Part shown: in pieces, positions 8,801 through 15,631 of the stretch
Position numbering within the stretch: position 1 is the stretch's first letter
Layout: each line of letters begins with the position of its first letter
DNA from: DATBLE01 sp050258035
Lineage (GTDB): Bacteria; Actinomycetota; Thermoleophilia; Gaiellales; Gaiellaceae
Direction: 5' to 3'
Assembly (NCBI GenBank): GCA_050258035.1
Contig: JBLMYA010000019.1
Coordinates: 1-18,560 of the forward strand
Length of the DNA: 18,560 nucleotides
The notes under the pieces: model-generated
What the model was told of the DNA's origin: nothing
The model's database searches: none
What the model saw: only the letters and a program-made list of their open reading frames with translations
Program-made: the position numbers and the translations under genes

Positions 8801-9486
8801 TGGTCGCCCCAGATCTGCGGCGAGGCGGGCGGCAGGTCGGCGTACCAGTCGTAGAAGCTGAGGCAGACGCCGCCGATCAGGGAGAGGAAGCGGGCGCCGG
8901 CGGCGTACGAGACCATCGACATCGCCGGGATCGGCGAGAAGCCGGCGACGCGGTCGGGTCCGTAGCGCCGGATCGTGTGCACGTGGGCGGCGGCGATCAG
9001 CTCCGAGACCTCGTCCCATGACGCCCGGACGAAACCGCCCTTGCCGCGCTGCGACTTGTAGGCGCGCGCCTTGGCGGGGTCGTCGACGATCGAGGCCCAG
9101 GCGTCGACAGGGTCGCCGGCCGCGGCGAGCGCCTCGCGGTACAGCTCGATCAGCGCGCCACGGACATACGGGTAGCGCACGCGCAGCGGGGAGTAGACGT
9201 ACCAGCTGAACGAGGCGCCGCGCGGGCAGCCGCGCGGCTCGTACTCGGGCATGTCGGGGCCGTTGGACGGATAGTCGGTCTGCTGGGTCTCCCAGGCGAC
9301 GATCCCGTCCTTCACGTGGATCTTCCAGGAGCACGAGCCGGTGCAGTTCACACCGTGGGTGGAGCGGACGACGCGGTCGTGCTGCCACCGGTCGCGGTAG
9401 AACGACTCCCACTCGCGGCCGTCGCGTGCGAGGGCGCTCCAGCGGTTCGTGCTGCTGCCCGCTCTTCGGAAGAACGACTCAGGCAC
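5863..9486 (-). CDS. narG: respiratory nitrate reductase alpha subunit (Mo-bisMGD)
   Basis: NarG is the catalytic subunit that reduces nitrate to nitrite at a molybdenum bis-MGD centre. It has 1207 residues (1247 in E. coli). The N-terminal FS0 cluster ligands are His44, Cys48, Cys52 and Cys87 in THGVNCTGSC and PRGCPRGASFSWY. The His in place of the first Cys is diagnostic of NarG. The region QTDVPESADWW holds the conserved Asp expected to bind Mo, followed by WGSNIPQTRTPDAHF. There is no cleavable Tat peptide, in line with a cytoplasm-facing enzyme. I chose the GTG at 9486, which overlaps the narK stop by 8 bases and gives the usual N-terminal length. The frame extends to an ATG at 9666, but that part lies antiparallel inside narK and is low-complexity. 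Confidence 0.96.
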   Translation of the reverse strand: MPESFFRRAGSSTNRWSALARDGREWESFYRDRWQHDRVVRSTHGVNCTGSCSWKIHVKDGIVAWETQQTDYPSNGPDMPEYEPRGCPRGASFSWYVYSPLRVRYPYVRGALIELYREALAAAGDPVDAWASIVDDPAKARAYKSQRGKGGFVRASWDEVSELIAAAHVHTIRRYGPDRVAGFSPIPAMSMVSYAAGARFLSLIGGVCLSFYDWYADLPPASPQIWGDQTDVPESADWWSAGYVILWGSNIPQTRTPDAHFMTEARYRGQKVVVVSPDFAGHTKFADHWLPAQAGSDGALAMAMAHVIFREFHVERRVPYFDRYVRENTDLPCLVMLRERDGAYVADRFLRASDLGHRDENAEWKTVVVDAKTGAPVVPHGSIGFRWGDEGIGRWNLDLGGIEPELSLLDRHDELVELDVPRFDLGDHDGGGTLRRGVPAKRVGGRLVTTVFDLLAAQLGVRTGDHLPGEWPSGYDDPVPYTPAWQETQTGVDPGRVIRVAREFARNAERTNGRSMIVLGAGTNHWYHSDQIYRAMLTMIMLCGCQGVNGGGWAHYVGQEKVRPITGWATLAFALDWSRPPRQQATTPFWFLMSDQWRYQRTRAGEYATSLGRGTLDGMHLADCNALAARLGWMPSYPTFDRNSLELADAAEAEGLAPGDYVVQELKEGRLRFAAEDPDAPQNYPRVLTLWRANLLGSSSKGHEYFLRYVLGVEDAAIRNEEAGPRFRTQDVVWHEHAPTGKLDLFTTIDFRMNGSALYSDVVLPAATWYEKHDLSSTDLHPFVHSFNPAIPPPWETRTDFDVFRTIAESFTRLAAKHLGVRRDVVASPLMHDTPDELAQPFGRVLDWRAGECEPVPGKTMPKLAVVERDYGEVLDKMLRLGPLVDELGIGTKGVGWKPLPEVEELRQRNGEIGGRPSLARDVHMCEAILALSGVTNGRLAEEGFRALEQRAGVPLADLAAEHRDVRIAFGDTQVQPRKVIASPEWSGTESRERRYSPFTINVERRLPWRTLTGRQQFYLDHEWLLELGEGLPVFRPPIDVIRHVGEQFSGDPDRAEVHVRWLSPHSKWSIHSEFQDNLTMLTLFRGGPVTWLSVEDAEAIGVADNDWVEVFNRNGVIACRAVVSHRVPKGLGLMYHSQDRHVNVPKTELSGTRGGTDNSVTRISIKPTLLVGGYAQLSYGFNYHGPTGPQRDELAVVRKLKEPVEY

Positions 9487-10681
9487 GCGCCTCGCTGTGC
9501 GGCATGCCGCGCAACTCCGCCGCCGGTGCCGTCCGCAGGAGCCAGACGGCGATCGCCAGGGAGACGCCGACGAAGACGAGCAGGCCGACGAATCCGTAGG
9601 TGTAGGACCCTTCGGCGTCCTTGACGAGGCCGACGAAGACCGGGGGGAAGAAGCCGCCGAGCCCACCCGCGGCGCCGACGATGCCGCCGGCGGCTCCGGC
9701 GTTGTCCGGGAACTCGTGAGGCACCAGCTTGAAGACGGCGCCGTTGCCGGCGCCGAGGAACGCGCCGAGTGTCAGGCAGGAGATCGTGACCGGGACGATG
9801 CGCGGGTCGCCGGCGAGCACGGCGAGCACGGCGGCGTCGACCGCGACGCCGGCGAAGACGAGCACGAGCACCGGGTAGGCGCCGTACCGGTCGGAGAGCC
9901 AGCCTCCGGCCGGGCGCGCCAGCGTCGCCGCGATCACGAATCCGGCAGCCCTGGCGCTCGCCCCGCCCTTCGAGTAGTCGAACCAGTCCTGGAGCAGTGT
10001 GGGCAACATCAGGAAGAGCGCGACGAACCCACCGAAGGTGATGAAGTAGAAGAAGGCGAGCCGCCACAGCCGCCAGCCGGCGCCGAGCACCTCGCGGTAG
10101 CGCGCCGGCGGCTTGCGGTCGGGCGCGTCCTGGGCGGCGAGCAGGGTCAGGGCCGCGGTCGCGAGCAGCAGCCCGGCGGTGACCCAGCCGAGCGCGTGCC
10201 GGCCCCAGTGGTTGACGATCGCCGGTGCAGCGAAGAAGGTGACCGCCGTCCCGACGTTCCCCACCCCGTAGATGCCGACCGCGAGGCCCTGGTTGTCCTT
10301 CTGGTACCAGTTGGCGACGAACGGAATGCCCACGGCGAAGGACGAGCCGGCGACGCCGAGCAGGAAGCCGACCCCGATCAGCCCCCAGTACGAGTCGACG
10401 TAGCCGAAGAGCAGGGCCGGGAGGGCCGAGAAGGCGAGGATCGCCGAGAACATCAGCCGCCCGCCGTGGCGGTCGGTCAGCCACCCGACCGGAACCCGGG
10501 CGAGGGAGCCGAGGACGACGGGGACGGCGGTGAGCAGGAGCGCCTGCGTGTAGTTGAGGCCGAACTCGTGCTTGAACGACTTGGCGAACGGGGAGATGAG
10601 GCTCCAGGCCGCGAAGCAGACCGTGAAGGCGAGGGTGGCGAGTCCGAGATTCCAGCCGGGCCGGTGAACGAGTCGGCTCAT
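9479..10681 (-). CDS. narK: MFS nitrate/nitrite transporter, NarK family
   Basis: This is a 400-residue major facilitator protein with twelve predicted membrane helices. It brings in nitrate and/or exports nitrite for the reductase encoded by the next genes. NarK hallmarks are visible: Arg62 in GSLARVPVGWLTDRHGGR and Arg256 in ATLARPAGGWLSDRYG, the paired substrate-binding arginines, plus the glycine-rich nitrate signatures GIYGVGNVGTAVT (about 137-148) and AGNGAVFKLVPHEFPDNAG. The ATG at 10681 starts just before the first helix. An earlier in-frame ATG at 10762 would add 27 polar residues and is less likely. No Shine-Dalgarno sequence is visible upstream. It is the first gene of narKGHJI and is divergent from a winged-helix regulator. 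Confidence 0.94.
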   Translation of the reverse strand: MSRLVHRPGWNLGLATLAFTVCFAAWSLISPFAKSFKHEFGLNYTQALLLTAVPVVLGSLARVPVGWLTDRHGGRLMFSAILAFSALPALLFGYVDSYWGLIGVGFLLGVAGSSFAVGIPFVANWYQKDNQGLAVGIYGVGNVGTAVTFFAAPAIVNHWGRHALGWVTAGLLLATAALTLLAAQDAPDRKPPARYREVLGAGWRLWRLAFFYFITFGGFVALFLMLPTLLQDWFDYSKGGASARAAGFVIAATLARPAGGWLSDRYGAYPVLVLVFAGVAVDAAVLAVLAGDPRIVPVTISCLTLGAFLGAGNGAVFKLVPHEFPDNAGAAGGIVGAAGGLGGFFPPVFVGLVKDAEGSYTYGFVGLLVFVGVSLAIAVWLLRTAPAAELRGMPHSEARA

Positions 10682-10716
10682 GGGCGCAACGCTACGACGG
10701 GCCCGGACGCGATTCA

Positions 10717-10747
10717 TGCGTAGTTTTACTGATCCAGTTCGTGGCAA
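10717..10747 (-). promoter_or_regulatory. possible narK promoter with internal palindrome
   Basis: On the minus strand, TTGCCA (10747-10742) matches a -35 box at five of six positions. A weak -10, TACGCA (10722-10717), follows after 19 bases. Between them lies ACTGGATCAGT (10738-10728), a perfect 4-base dyad with a 3-base centre, where a regulator could block or activate the nar operon. The -10 match is poor, so this is tentative. Confidence 0.28.
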
Positions 10748-10776
10748 ATCCGGACTTTCCACGTTCCGTTCGAGGC

Positions 10777-10782
10777 TAGTTT
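10777..10782 (+). promoter_or_regulatory. candidate -10 box for leaderless regulator mRNA
   Basis: TAGTTT fits the actinobacterial TANNNT -10 pattern and ends exactly seven bases before the ATG at 10789, so transcription would start at the start codon itself. No ribosome binding site is seen in the usual window. The only purine run, GAGG, is 13 bases from the ATG. Confidence 0.35.
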
Positions 10783-10788
10783 CGGTGC

Positions 10789-11457
10789 ATGAGCTCGGAC
10801 GCCGCCGTCCGCCGCGCGCTCGCCGACGAGCACCGCGTGCGCATCCTCGAGGAGCTCGAGTCGCGGCCCGCCGGGCTCAACGTCCAGGAGCTGGCGTCCC
10901 GGATCGAACTCCACGAGAACACCGTGCGCTGGCACCTCGGCATCCTGGGCGAGGCCGGGTTCCTCGACTCCCACCCTGCGCCCGACGGCAAGCCCGGCCG
11001 GCCCAGGATGATCTACGTCCTCCGGCCGGGTGCCGTGGAGCCTGCCGTGCGTGACGACCACCGGCTGCTCGCCACGATCCTGACCAGCTGCGTCGACGGG
11101 CTGCCCGACGGACCGCAGCGGGCGGAGGCATCGGGCCGTGCCTGGGGGCGCTTCCTCGTCCGGCGGCCGTCGCCGCTCGAGCGTGTGACCGACCGGCAGG
11201 CGCTCGCCGAGGTGACGAGGCTGCTCGACGAGGAGGGGTTCGCCGCCGAGGCGACGGGCACGGAGATCCACATGCGCCGCTGTCCGTTCCACGAGCTCGC
11301 CGAGACGAACCCCGAGATCGTGTGCGGTGTGCACCGGGGGCTCGTCGCCGGCGCGCTCGAGGAGCTCGGCAGCGACCTCGAGGTCGAGCGCCTCGATGTC
11401 TTCGTCACCCCCGAGCTCTGTATCGCGCGGCTCGCCCGGCACTCCGGGCTCTCCTAG
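10789..11457 (+). CDS. winged-helix (ArsR/SufR-like) regulator with C-terminal Cys/His cluster
   Basis: This is a 222-residue transcription factor. Residues 5-60 form an ArsR-type winged helix, seen in DEHRVRILEELESRPAGL and ASRIELHENTVRWHLGILG, followed by a wing (GKPGRPRMIYVL). The C-terminal half contains RRCPFHELAETNPEIVCGVH and TPELCIARL, giving Cys165-x13-Cys179, His182 and Cys211. A CPF...VCG arrangement of this kind occurs in SufR-like and related actinobacterial regulators thought to bind an Fe-S cluster or metal. Whether a cluster binds here is inference. It is divergent from narK with a 107-base gap, so regulation of the nitrate operon by oxygen, NO or iron state is plausible. The oxidoreductase gene follows after 10 bases, probably in the same transcript. 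Confidence 0.82.
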   Translation: MSSDAAVRRALADEHRVRILEELESRPAGLNVQELASRIELHENTVRWHLGILGEAGFLDSHPAPDGKPGRPRMIYVLRPGAVEPAVRDDHRLLATILTSCVDGLPDGPQRAEASGRAWGRFLVRRPSPLERVTDRQALAEVTRLLDEEGFAAEATGTEIHMRRCPFHELAETNPEIVCGVHRGLVAGALEELGSDLEVERLDVFVTPELCIARLARHSGLS

Positions 11458-11467
11458 ACTCCCGCGG

Positions 11468-12265
11468 GTGGCGACCGTCGGCATCGTCAGCGCCGGGGCG
11501 ATGGGGAGTGCCGTGGGCGCCTCCCTCGTCCGCGGCGGCGCGCGCGTGGTCACCTCGATCGCGGGCCGGAGCGAGCGCACGGGACGGCTCGCACGAGAGG
11601 CCGGGCTGGAGCTGCTGGAGGACGTGGCGGAGGTCGTCGCCGCAGCCGACGTCGTGCTCTCGATCGTACCGCCCGGCCAGGCGAAGGCGGTCGCCCGCGA
11701 ACTCGCCGGTTCCAGGCTCTTCGCCGACCTGAACGCCGTCGCGCCCGGCACCGTGAAGCAGCTCGAGCCCGACGTCGACGGCTCGATCTCGGGCCCGCCG
11801 CCGGTGGAAGGAGGGACGACGCGCATCTACCTGTCCGGCCCCCGTGCAGGCGAGGTGGCCGGGCTGCCCTTCGACGGCGTGCGCGTGGTCGTGGTCGGCC
11901 ACGAGGTCGGGCTCGCCTCCGCCGTGAAGATGAGCACCGCGTCCGTGCACAAGGGCTGGGTCGGGCTCCTCGTCCAGGCGTTGCGCGCGGCCGACCACTA
12001 CGGCGTGCTCGACCACGTGCTCGACGACCTCGATGACCTGGTGTCGGGTGCCGGCCGGCGGATCGCTCGAGCCGCCGCGAAGGCCGACCGGTACGTCGGC
12101 GAGATGCACGAGATCAGTGCCGCCCAGGCCGCGGCGGGCCTCGAGCCGGCCCTGTTCGAGGCGATGGCGCAGGTGTACGCGCAGATCGCCTCGACGGCGC
12201 TTGGGCGCGTCCCGCCGGAGGACGCCGGGTCCGATCTCGAGGCGGCGCTCGGGCAGCTGCGCTAG
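11468..12265 (+). CDS. NAD(P)-dependent oxidoreductase, 6PGDH-like with DUF1932 domain
   Basis: This 265-residue protein has an N-terminal Rossmann fold of the 6-phosphogluconate/3-hydroxyisobutyrate dehydrogenase superfamily (TVGIVSAGAMGSAVGASLV, residues 3-21, with the dinucleotide-binding glycines). The C-terminal helical domain resembles DUF1932, including SAVKMSTASVHKGWVGLL, where a Lys in the active-site region is kept. The substrate is unknown; family members reduce or oxidise small beta-hydroxy acids. The GTG at 11468 is chosen because the Rossmann strand begins right after it. It follows the Cys-rich regulator by 10 bases and is probably cotranscribed. Its TAG stop overlaps that of the convergent dinB through a shared CTAG. 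Confidence 0.82.
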   Translation: MATVGIVSAGAMGSAVGASLVRGGARVVTSIAGRSERTGRLAREAGLELLEDVAEVVAAADVVLSIVPPGQAKAVARELAGSRLFADLNAVAPGTVKQLEPDVDGSISGPPPVEGGTTRIYLSGPRAGEVAGLPFDGVRVVVVGHEVGLASAVKMSTASVHKGWVGLLVQALRAADHYGVLDHVLDDLDDLVSGAGRRIARAAAKADRYVGEMHEISAAQAAAGLEPALFEAMAQVYAQIASTALGRVPPEDAGSDLEAALGQLR

Positions 12266-13314
12266 GAGAGCGCGAGCTGGCGGAACGGCTCGAGGTTCGA
12301 GAGGCCGACCCCGACGAGCCGCAGCGGGCCGGGACGGTCCGCGAGCGCCCGGTCGAGGAGCGCACAGGCGATGTCGCCGATCGCGGCGCCGTCGTCGAGG
12401 CCGGCGGCAACCGTCGACGAGCGGCTGCGGATCGAGAAGTCCGGATACCGGACCTTCGTCGTGATCGTCCTGGCCGCCTGGTTCGTGCGCGTCAGGTGGT
12501 CTCCGAGCCTCCCGGCCATGCGGCGAAGCTCGGCGTGCAGCTGGTCGCGGTCGGCGATGTCGCGCTCGAACGTCTCCTCGGTGGAGATCGAGACCCGCTC
12601 GACCTGGGTTTCCAGCCGCCGAGGGTCGATGCCGCGAGCACGGTCGCGCAGGAGGCGGCCGACCTTCCCCGGCAGCAACCTGCGCAGGGTCCGGTCGTCG
12701 AGCGTCGCGAGCGCGCCGATCGTGTCGATGCCCGCGTGGCGGAGCCGGTTCTCGGAGCGGGGGCCGACGCCGGGGAGGAGGCGGACGTCGAATGGAGCGA
12801 GGAACGACGCCTCGCGCCCGGGCGGGACGACCGTCAGGCCGCCGGGCTTGCGCCGGTCGGAGGCGACCTTCGCCACGACCTTGCAGGTGGCCACGCCGAG
12901 CGAGCAGCTGAGGGAGGTCGCGCCGTGGACGGCCGCCTGCACCGCCTCGGCGAGCTTGCGGGCCGCCAGGAAGTCGGGTGCGATCTCGCCGAGGTCGAGG
13001 TAACCCTCGTCGAGCCCGGTTTGCTCGACGGTGGGGACGACCTCGCGGACGGCGCTCCAGACCGCCTGCGAGTACTGGCGGTAGCGGGAGTGGCGCGGCC
13101 GGACGAACACCGCCTGCGGGCAGCGCCGGAACGCCTCGGCGCAGCTCATCGCCGAATGGATCCCGAACGTCCGGGCGACGTAGTTCGCAGTTGCGACGAC
13201 GCCCCGTCCCTTCGGGTCGCCGCCGACGACGAGCGGCCGGCGCCGCAGGCTCGGATCCTCGACCTCCTCCACGGCGGCGAAGAAGGCGTCCAGGTCGAGG
13301 TGCGCGACGATCAT
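12262..13314 (-). CDS. dinB: DNA polymerase IV (Y-family translesion polymerase)
   Basis: This is a 350-residue Y-family polymerase that copies past damaged template bases. The palm motifs are present: HLDLDAFFAAVE with catalytic Asp7, and EQTGLDEGYLDLG with Asp102 and Glu103 (SIDEAF in E. coli). SLGVATCKVVAKVASDRRKP is the conserved fingers/palm segment, and LLPGVGPRSENRL is the helix-hairpin-helix of the thumb. A little-finger domain ends at QLALS, which resembles the QLxLF sliding-clamp motif. The start at 13314 is fixed by the TTAGGAG ribosome site; an earlier in-frame ATG at 13350 lacks one. The gene stands alone on the minus strand. An SOS-type control is possible given the upstream dyad but not shown. 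Confidence 0.94.
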   Translation of the reverse strand: MIVAHLDLDAFFAAVEEVEDPSLRRRPLVVGGDPKGRGVVATANYVARTFGIHSAMSCAEAFRRCPQAVFVRPRHSRYRQYSQAVWSAVREVVPTVEQTGLDEGYLDLGEIAPDFLAARKLAEAVQAAVHGATSLSCSLGVATCKVVAKVASDRRKPGGLTVVPPGREASFLAPFDVRLLPGVGPRSENRLRHAGIDTIGALATLDDRTLRRLLPGKVGRLLRDRARGIDPRRLETQVERVSISTEETFERDIADRDQLHAELRRMAGRLGDHLTRTNQAARTITTKVRYPDFSIRSRSSTVAAGLDDGAAIGDIACALLDRALADRPGPLRLVGVGLSNLEPFRQLALS

Positions 13315-13316
13315 GT

Positions 13317-13323
13317 CTCCTAA
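13317..13323 (-). promoter_or_regulatory. ribosome binding site of dinB
   Basis: Minus-strand TTAGGAG lies two bases before the ATG at 13314 (core AGGAG). It is the clearest Shine-Dalgarno sequence in the window and decides between the two possible dinB starts. Confidence 0.6.
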
Positions 13324-13351
13324 GAGTAGAAATCGGCGCGGAACCGACACA

Positions 13352-13375
13352 GTGCCGTGGGAACTTCCGTGGCAC
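13352..13375. promoter_or_regulatory. 24-base inverted repeat upstream of dinB
   Basis: The sequence starts GTGCC and ends GGCAC, with inner arms pairing through G-C, A-T and three G-T pairs, so 11 successive pairs can form around a 2-base centre. It lies 38-61 bases upstream of the dinB ATG. It contains GAACTTCCGTGG, a partial match to the actinobacterial LexA box GAAC-N4-GTTC (6 of 8 fixed bases). It may be an operator; a structural RNA element is the alternative. Confidence 0.3.
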
Positions 13376-13401
13376 GATCGCCGTAGGGGTGAGGGGCTAC
13401 T

Positions 13402-13436
13402 CCCCCGCCCCAGGGTGGGGGCATGCGGCGACGCAT
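13402..13436. repeat. two adjacent hairpins between dinB and hom
   Basis: The first hairpin (13402-13421) pairs CCCCCGCC with GGTGGGGG around the loop CCAG. The second (13423-13436) pairs ATGCG with CGCAT around GCGA. Neither is followed by a T run on either strand, so classical intrinsic terminators are unlikely. They lie upstream of the proposed hom promoter. This block, the dyad above and the hom promoter account for most of the 173-base gap. Confidence 0.35.
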
Positions 13437-13449
13437 GGGAGCCTGGGGG

Positions 13450-13481
13450 TTGACCCGCGCGGGCGGGGACTTCGATAGCGT
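13450..13481 (+). promoter_or_regulatory. candidate promoter for leaderless hom-thrC-thrB transcript
   Basis: TTGACC (13450-13455) is a good -35 box. TAGCGT (13476-13481) fits TANNNT and ends exactly seven bases before the GTG at 13488, so transcription would begin at the start codon. The 20-base spacing is longer than usual. The only purine run, GGAG, is one base from the GTG and too close to act as a ribosome site. Confidence 0.4.
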
Positions 13482-13487
13482 CGGAGC

Positions 13488-14786
13488 GTGTCGTCCGTCG
13501 ACGTGCCGGTTGCCCTGCTCGGTTACGGGACGGTCGGCTCTGCCGTCGACCGGCTGCTGCGCGAGCAGGCGGCCGACATCGAGCGCGCCACGGGACATCG
13601 CCTGCGCGTCGTCCGCGCGCTCGTCCGCGACCCGGTCAAGGACCGGGGCTCGGACGTCGAGGTGACCACCGACTTCGCCGCGATTCGCGACGACCCCGAG
13701 ATCGCCGTCGTCGCCGAGGTTATGGGGGGCCTCGAGCCGACCGCCGACCACGTCCTCGAGCTCCTGCGGGCGGGCAAGCCGGTCGTGACCGCGAACAAGC
13801 AGCTGGTCGCCGCCCGGGGCGCCGAGCTGTTCGCGGCGGCGGCCGAGGGCGGCGTGCAGCTCCGCTTCGAGGCGTCGGTCTGTGCAGCCATCCCCGTGAT
13901 CAAGGTGCTGCGCGAGGCGCTCGTCGTGTCGAACGTCCACCGCGTCCTCGGGATCGTCAACGGGACGACCAACTTCGTCCTCACCGAGATGGAGCACGGC
14001 TCGTCCTACGAGGACGCGCTCGCCGAGGCGCAGCGGCTCGGGTACGCAGAGCCCGACCCGACCGAGGACGTGTCCGGCAAGGATGCGGCCGCGAAGATGG
14101 CGATTCTCGCGACGGTCGCATTCGGCTCGCGGGTGACCCTCGAGGACGTCTCCTACGTCGGGCTCGAGCGCGTGTCCCCGGCCGACGTGGCGGCGGCGGC
14201 CGAGATGGGTATGGTCGTGCGTCTGATCGGTGCGGCCACCCTCGCCGGCGAGCGCTGGGACGTCCGGGTGGGGCCTGCGCTCGTCGACCGCGGCCACCCG
14301 CTCGCGTCCGTGGAGGGCGCGTTCAACGCGGTGATGCTCCAGGGCGACGCGATCCGCGAGATCACGTTCGAGGGGCCCGGCGCAGGCGGGATCGAGACCG
14401 CATCGGCGGTGGTCGCCGACATGGTCACGGTCGTCGGCACGACCGGCACCGGCTTCCTCCAGAACGACGCGTGCTGGCGCAGCCTGGACCGACTGCCGGA
14501 GGGGGACGTCGCGTCTCCCTTCTACCTCCGCGTCGAGCTGGTCGACCGGCCCGGCGTACTCGCGCTGGTGGCGATGCGGCTGGCCGCGCACGGGGTCTCC
14601 GTCGCCAGGCTCGTCCAGGACCAGGGGGACGGGAGCGCCACGCTGCACATCGTCACGCACGAGGCGGCATCCGGACAGCTGCGTGCCGCGCTCGACGAGA
14701 TCGACGCCCTGGACGAGACGCGCGAGGTCGCCTCGGCGCTGCCGGTCGTATCCGACCGGGGAGTCGCGGAGCTCGGATGGGCCTGA
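13488..14786 (+). CDS. hom: homoserine dehydrogenase
   Basis: It reduces L-aspartate 4-semialdehyde to L-homoserine with NAD(P)H, the branch point to threonine and methionine. The 432-residue protein has a Rossmann fold with ALLGYGTVGSAVDRLL at the N-terminus, the conserved VVTANKQLVA, and the catalytic-domain signature LGIVNGTTNFVLTEM followed by AEPDPTEDVSGKDAAAKMAIL. A C-terminal ACT domain starts near YLRVELVDRPGVLA (about residue 346) and normally mediates threonine feedback inhibition. Length and order are typical of actinobacterial Hom. GTG at 13488 is the start. The 3' end overlaps thrC by 10 bases, giving the operon order hom-thrC-thrB. Confidence 0.97.
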   Translation: MSSVDVPVALLGYGTVGSAVDRLLREQAADIERATGHRLRVVRALVRDPVKDRGSDVEVTTDFAAIRDDPEIAVVAEVMGGLEPTADHVLELLRAGKPVVTANKQLVAARGAELFAAAAEGGVQLRFEASVCAAIPVIKVLREALVVSNVHRVLGIVNGTTNFVLTEMEHGSSYEDALAEAQRLGYAEPDPTEDVSGKDAAAKMAILATVAFGSRVTLEDVSYVGLERVSPADVAAAAEMGMVVRLIGAATLAGERWDVRVGPALVDRGHPLASVEGAFNAVMLQGDAIREITFEGPGAGGIETASAVVADMVTVVGTTGTGFLQNDACWRSLDRLPEGDVASPFYLRVELVDRPGVLALVAMRLAAHGVSVARLVQDQGDGSATLHIVTHEAASGQLRAALDEIDALDETREVASALPVVSDRGVAELGWA

Positions 14787-15631
14787 CCGTCTCGCTGGGC
14801 GAGGGCAACACCCCGCTGCTCCCGGCGCCGCGTCTCTCCGAGCGGCTCGGGTGCGAGATCTGGCTGAAGTGCGAGGGGGCGAATCCGACCGGGAGCATGA
14901 AGGATCGCGGAATGGCGCTGGCCGTCTCGCGGGCGCTCGAGCGCGGCGCCGCCGGGGTCGTCTTGGCGTCGACCGGGAACACCGCCGCATCTGCGGCCGC
15001 CTACGCAGCCCGGGCAGGGCTCCCCGCGATCGTCTTGCTGCCCGAGGGGGCGGTCGCGCGCGGAAAGATCGCGCAGGCGATCGTCGCCGGGGCGGAGATC
15101 AGGCCTGCCGGCACGTTCGAGGACGCACACCGTGAGGCCCGCCGGCTCGCCGAGGAGGAAGGGCTCGTGAACGTCAACTCGATCAATCCCGACCGGGTCG
15201 AGGGGCAGAGCTCGGCGGCGGTCGAGGTCGTCCAGCAGCTCGGCGGGTCCGTCCCGGACGTGCTGGCCCTGCCGTACGGCGGCGGCGGGAACACCCGCGC
15301 CTACGCGATGGGGTTCGAGCGCGCCGGGGCCGGGACGCCGAGGATTCTCGCCGTGCAGGCGGCGCGGCGCGCGGACACGGCGGCGTCGGCCATCCGGATC
15401 GTCGAGCCGGTTCACCGCGCGCAGGCCGAGGCGCTCGCGGAGGTCGTCACCGTGACCGACGAGGAGCTGCTCGAATGGTGGGGAGCCACGGCGCGACTCG
15501 AAGGTGTGTTCTGCGAGCTCGCCTCCGTGGCCGGCGTGGCCGGCGTCGCGCAGCTTCGTCCTTCCGGACGGGTCGTCTGCGTCCTCACCGGCCACGGGCT
15601 GAAGGACCCGGACGCGGTCGACCGCCTGTGA
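14777..15631 (+). CDS. thrC: threonine synthase
   Basis: It is a PLP enzyme converting O-phosphohomoserine to threonine. Residues 5-14 (VSLGEGNTPL) begin the fold. Lys42 in NPTGSMKDRGM binds PLP (GSFKDRG is more common). VLASTGNTAASAAAYAARAG and the phosphate loop LPYGGGGNTRAYAMG follow, and EGVFCELASVAGVAG and CVLTGHGLKDP are near the end. With 284 residues it is clearly shorter than usual actinobacterial threonine synthases (about 350-360). It begins about 25 residues later than is common and has compact loops after the phosphate-binding site. The ATG at 14777 overlaps hom by 10 bases. The stop overlaps the thrB start as GTGA. Cysteate synthase-like relatives exist, but the hom/thrB context makes threonine synthase nearly certain. 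Confidence 0.93.
   Translation: MGLTVSLGEGNTPLLPAPRLSERLGCEIWLKCEGANPTGSMKDRGMALAVSRALERGAAGVVLASTGNTAASAAAYAARAGLPAIVLLPEGAVARGKIAQAIVAGAEIRPAGTFEDAHREARRLAEEEGLVNVNSINPDRVEGQSSAAVEVVQQLGGSVPDVLALPYGGGGNTRAYAMGFERAGAGTPRILAVQAARRADTAASAIRIVEPVHRAQAEALAEVVTVTDEELLEWWGATARLEGVFCELASVAGVAGVAQLRPSGRVVCVLTGHGLKDPDAVDRL

Noticed and set aside
9487..9666. narG start at the ATG 9666
   Set aside because: The extra 60 residues are Ser/Arg-rich and lie inside narK in another frame. GTG 9486 gives the normal N-terminus and an 8-base overlap.
13315..13350. dinB start at the ATG 13350
   Set aside because: It would add 12 residues before the conserved MIVAHLDLDAF, and only the ATG at 13314 has a ribosome site.
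11405..13375. 656-residue minus-strand frame opposite the oxidoreductase and overlapping dinB
   Set aside because: It lacks motifs and is a shadow of dinB in another frame plus antisense sequence. The plus-strand Rossmann protein and dinB explain the region.
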